Assembly (NCBI RefSeq): GCF_005671395.1
Contig: NZ_CP040428.1
Coordinates: 496,001-560,000, forward strand
Reading direction: 5' to 3'
Length of the DNA: 64,000 bases
From: Jejubacter calystegiae
Lineage (GTDB): Bacteria; Pseudomonadota; Gammaproteobacteria; Enterobacterales; Enterobacteriaceae
Positions within the stretch are counted from its first letter, which is position 1. Every line of letters begins with the position of its first letter. Both the position numbers and the translations under genes were made by a program. Shown in pieces: positions 63,003 through 64,000 of the stretch. Under the pieces are notes generated by a model that saw nothing but the letters and a program-made list of their open reading frames with translations, was not told the origin of the DNA and did no database searches.

Positions 63003-64000
63003 AACTGCGTTTCATTAGCATCCAGAGGCTAATAAGCAGGAAGGTTCCGCTGGGAATCAACGCCCCAAGTAACGGCGGAATATGGTAGACCAGACTCAGC
63101 GGACCGAAGATCTTATCCAGCACGTAGAACAGGAAGCCGAAGCTGATACCGGTGACCACGCGAACCCCCATCGGCACGCTACGCAGCGGCCCAAAGATGA
63201 AGGAGAGCGCCATCAGCATCATGACCGCCACTGAAACGGGCTGGAATATCTTACTCCACATATTGAGCTGATAGCGCCCGGCATCCTGACCGCTCGATTT
63301 CAGGTATTTCACGTAGTTATGCAGACCGCTAATGGAAAGCGCATCGGGATCCAGCGCCACAACGCCCAGTTTGTCCGGCGTCAGGTTAGTTTTCCAGGTA
63401 CCGCTTACGGTCTGGGTTCCGGTAATCTGTTTTGGATTACTCAGAATTGATTCATCCACCTGGGACAGCTTCCACACCTTCTGTTGTGGATCGAAGGTGG
63501 CCGAGGCCGCGTGGCGCACGGACTGCAGGCGGCGCTGCTTGTTAAAGCTGTAAATGCTGATGCCGGTCAGCTCGTTATTGCCGCGCACCCGCTGGATATA
63601 GACGAAGTTATCGCCATCTTTGGCCCACATGCCCTCATCCTTGGTGGAGAGCAGCGAACCGCCATATACCATCTGGGCCCGGTAGTTACGCGCCATCTGC
63701 TCGCCCTGAGGCGCCACCCATTCGCCAATGGCCATGGTCAGCAACACCAGAGGAATCGCAGTTTTCATTACCGAAGCAGCCACCTGCATACGGGTAAAAC
63801 CCGAGGCCTGCATCACCACCAGTTCGCTGCGCTGAGCCAGCATCCCCAGCCCCAGCAGCGCGCCAAGCAGTGCCGCCATCGGGAAGAAGATCTGAATATC
63901 CTTAGGCACGCTGAGCAGGGTATACATCCCGGCCCCCGAGGCGGTATAGGCCCCTTTACCGGCACGTTTAAGTTCATCGACGAACTTAATAATGCCCGAG
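63001..64000 (-). CDS. lptG: LPS export ABC transporter permease LptG, N-terminus outside window
   Basis: 333 codons of a ~360-residue protein; the start lies right of the window. LptG with LptF and LptB2 lifts lipopolysaccharide out of the inner membrane. Visible parts are the first membrane segments (SVPKDIQIFFPMAALLGALL; GMLAQRSELVVMQASGF), the periplasmic jellyroll (FVYIQRVRGNNELTGISIYS) and the last segments (FIFGPLRSVPMGVRVVTGIS). It is nearly identical to E. coli LptG. In E. coli lptG is far from yqjK, next to lptF and pepA, so the junction here is a rearrangement. Confidence 0.96.
   Translation of the reverse strand, partial: SGIIKFVDELKRAGKGAYTASGAGMYTLLSVPKDIQIFFPMAALLGALLGLGMLAQRSELVVMQASGFTRMQVAASVMKTAIPLVLLTMAIGEWVAPQGEQMARNYRAQMVYGGSLLSTKDEGMWAKDGDNFVYIQRVRGNNELTGISIYSFNKQRRLQSVRHAASATFDPQQKVWKLSQVDESILSNPKQITGTQTVSGTWKTNLTPDKLGVVALDPDALSISGLHNYVKYLKSSGQDAGRYQLNMWSKIFQPVSVAVMMLMALSFIFGPLRSVPMGVRVVTGISFGFLFYVLDKIFGPLSLVYHIPPLLGALIPSGTFLLISLWMLMKRS

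Overview
The window is enterobacterial chromosome. From about 42.3 kb to the right end it follows the E. coli K-12 block yqjH-yqjI ... fadH-rlmG-ygjP-ygjR-alx-sstT-ygjV-uxaA-uxaC-exuT-exuR-yqjA-mzrA-yqjC-yqjD-yqjE-yqjK. The proteins are close enough to E. coli to name with confidence but clearly diverged, so this is another genus of Enterobacteriaceae. I do not assign a genus. The GC-rich core contrasts with several AT-rich accessory blocks. The last gene (lptG, cut by the window edge) is not the E. coli neighbour of yqjK, so a rearrangement point lies there.

Region 1 (1-11033) is the early half of a P2/186-type prophage ending in an attachment site made of the 3' half of a tRNA-Ile(CAU) gene (ileX/ileY type). 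It holds the end of portal gene Q, a DUF262 plus HEPN gene pair (probable defence cargo), cos, a LexA box in front of a tiny gene at the tum position, replication endonuclease A, Dam, a set of small early proteins, CII, Cox/Apl, CI, a membrane-anchored WYL-like protein, integrase and an orphan gene beside the attachment site.

Region 2 (11034-14684) is a decayed, probably P4-like satellite remnant. It has broken small genes, GGTGAACA iterons and a Fic fragment. Inside it sits an intact orphan type VI secretion cassette: Hcp, a Tlde1-like L,D-transpeptidase effector and its lipoprotein immunity protein.

Region 3 (14685-39089) is a catabolic island. Its parts are a three-gene operon fitting D-apionate use (MFS, OiaC-like, ApnO-like); a MerR regulator/hydrolase pair; a DASS transporter; a LysR-MFS-SDR-split transketolase unit; a LysR-UbiD-UbiX-DUF554 unit; and a complete gallate pathway (galT, galA, galR, galB, galC, galD, plus an extra dehydrogenase), with an unexpected tandem LecA-type lectin gene inside it.

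Region 4 (39122-42312) lies between a truncated copy of the yqjH 3' end and intact yqjH. It contains a resolvase remnant, an AT-rich three-gene operon (frameshifted viperin-like radical SAM enzyme, deoxynucleoside kinase homologue, NudI nucleotide hydrolase) and a broken yajD. The operon is my best candidate for an undescribed nucleotide-modifying, possibly antiviral, system.

Region 5 (42317-64000) is core: iron-reductase/PadR pair with shared operators, a CZB-GGDEF cyclase, fadH, rlmG, the PRE riboswitch with alx, sstT, the galacturonate genes with their ExuR circuit, the yqjA-yqjK membrane/stress cluster and lptG.
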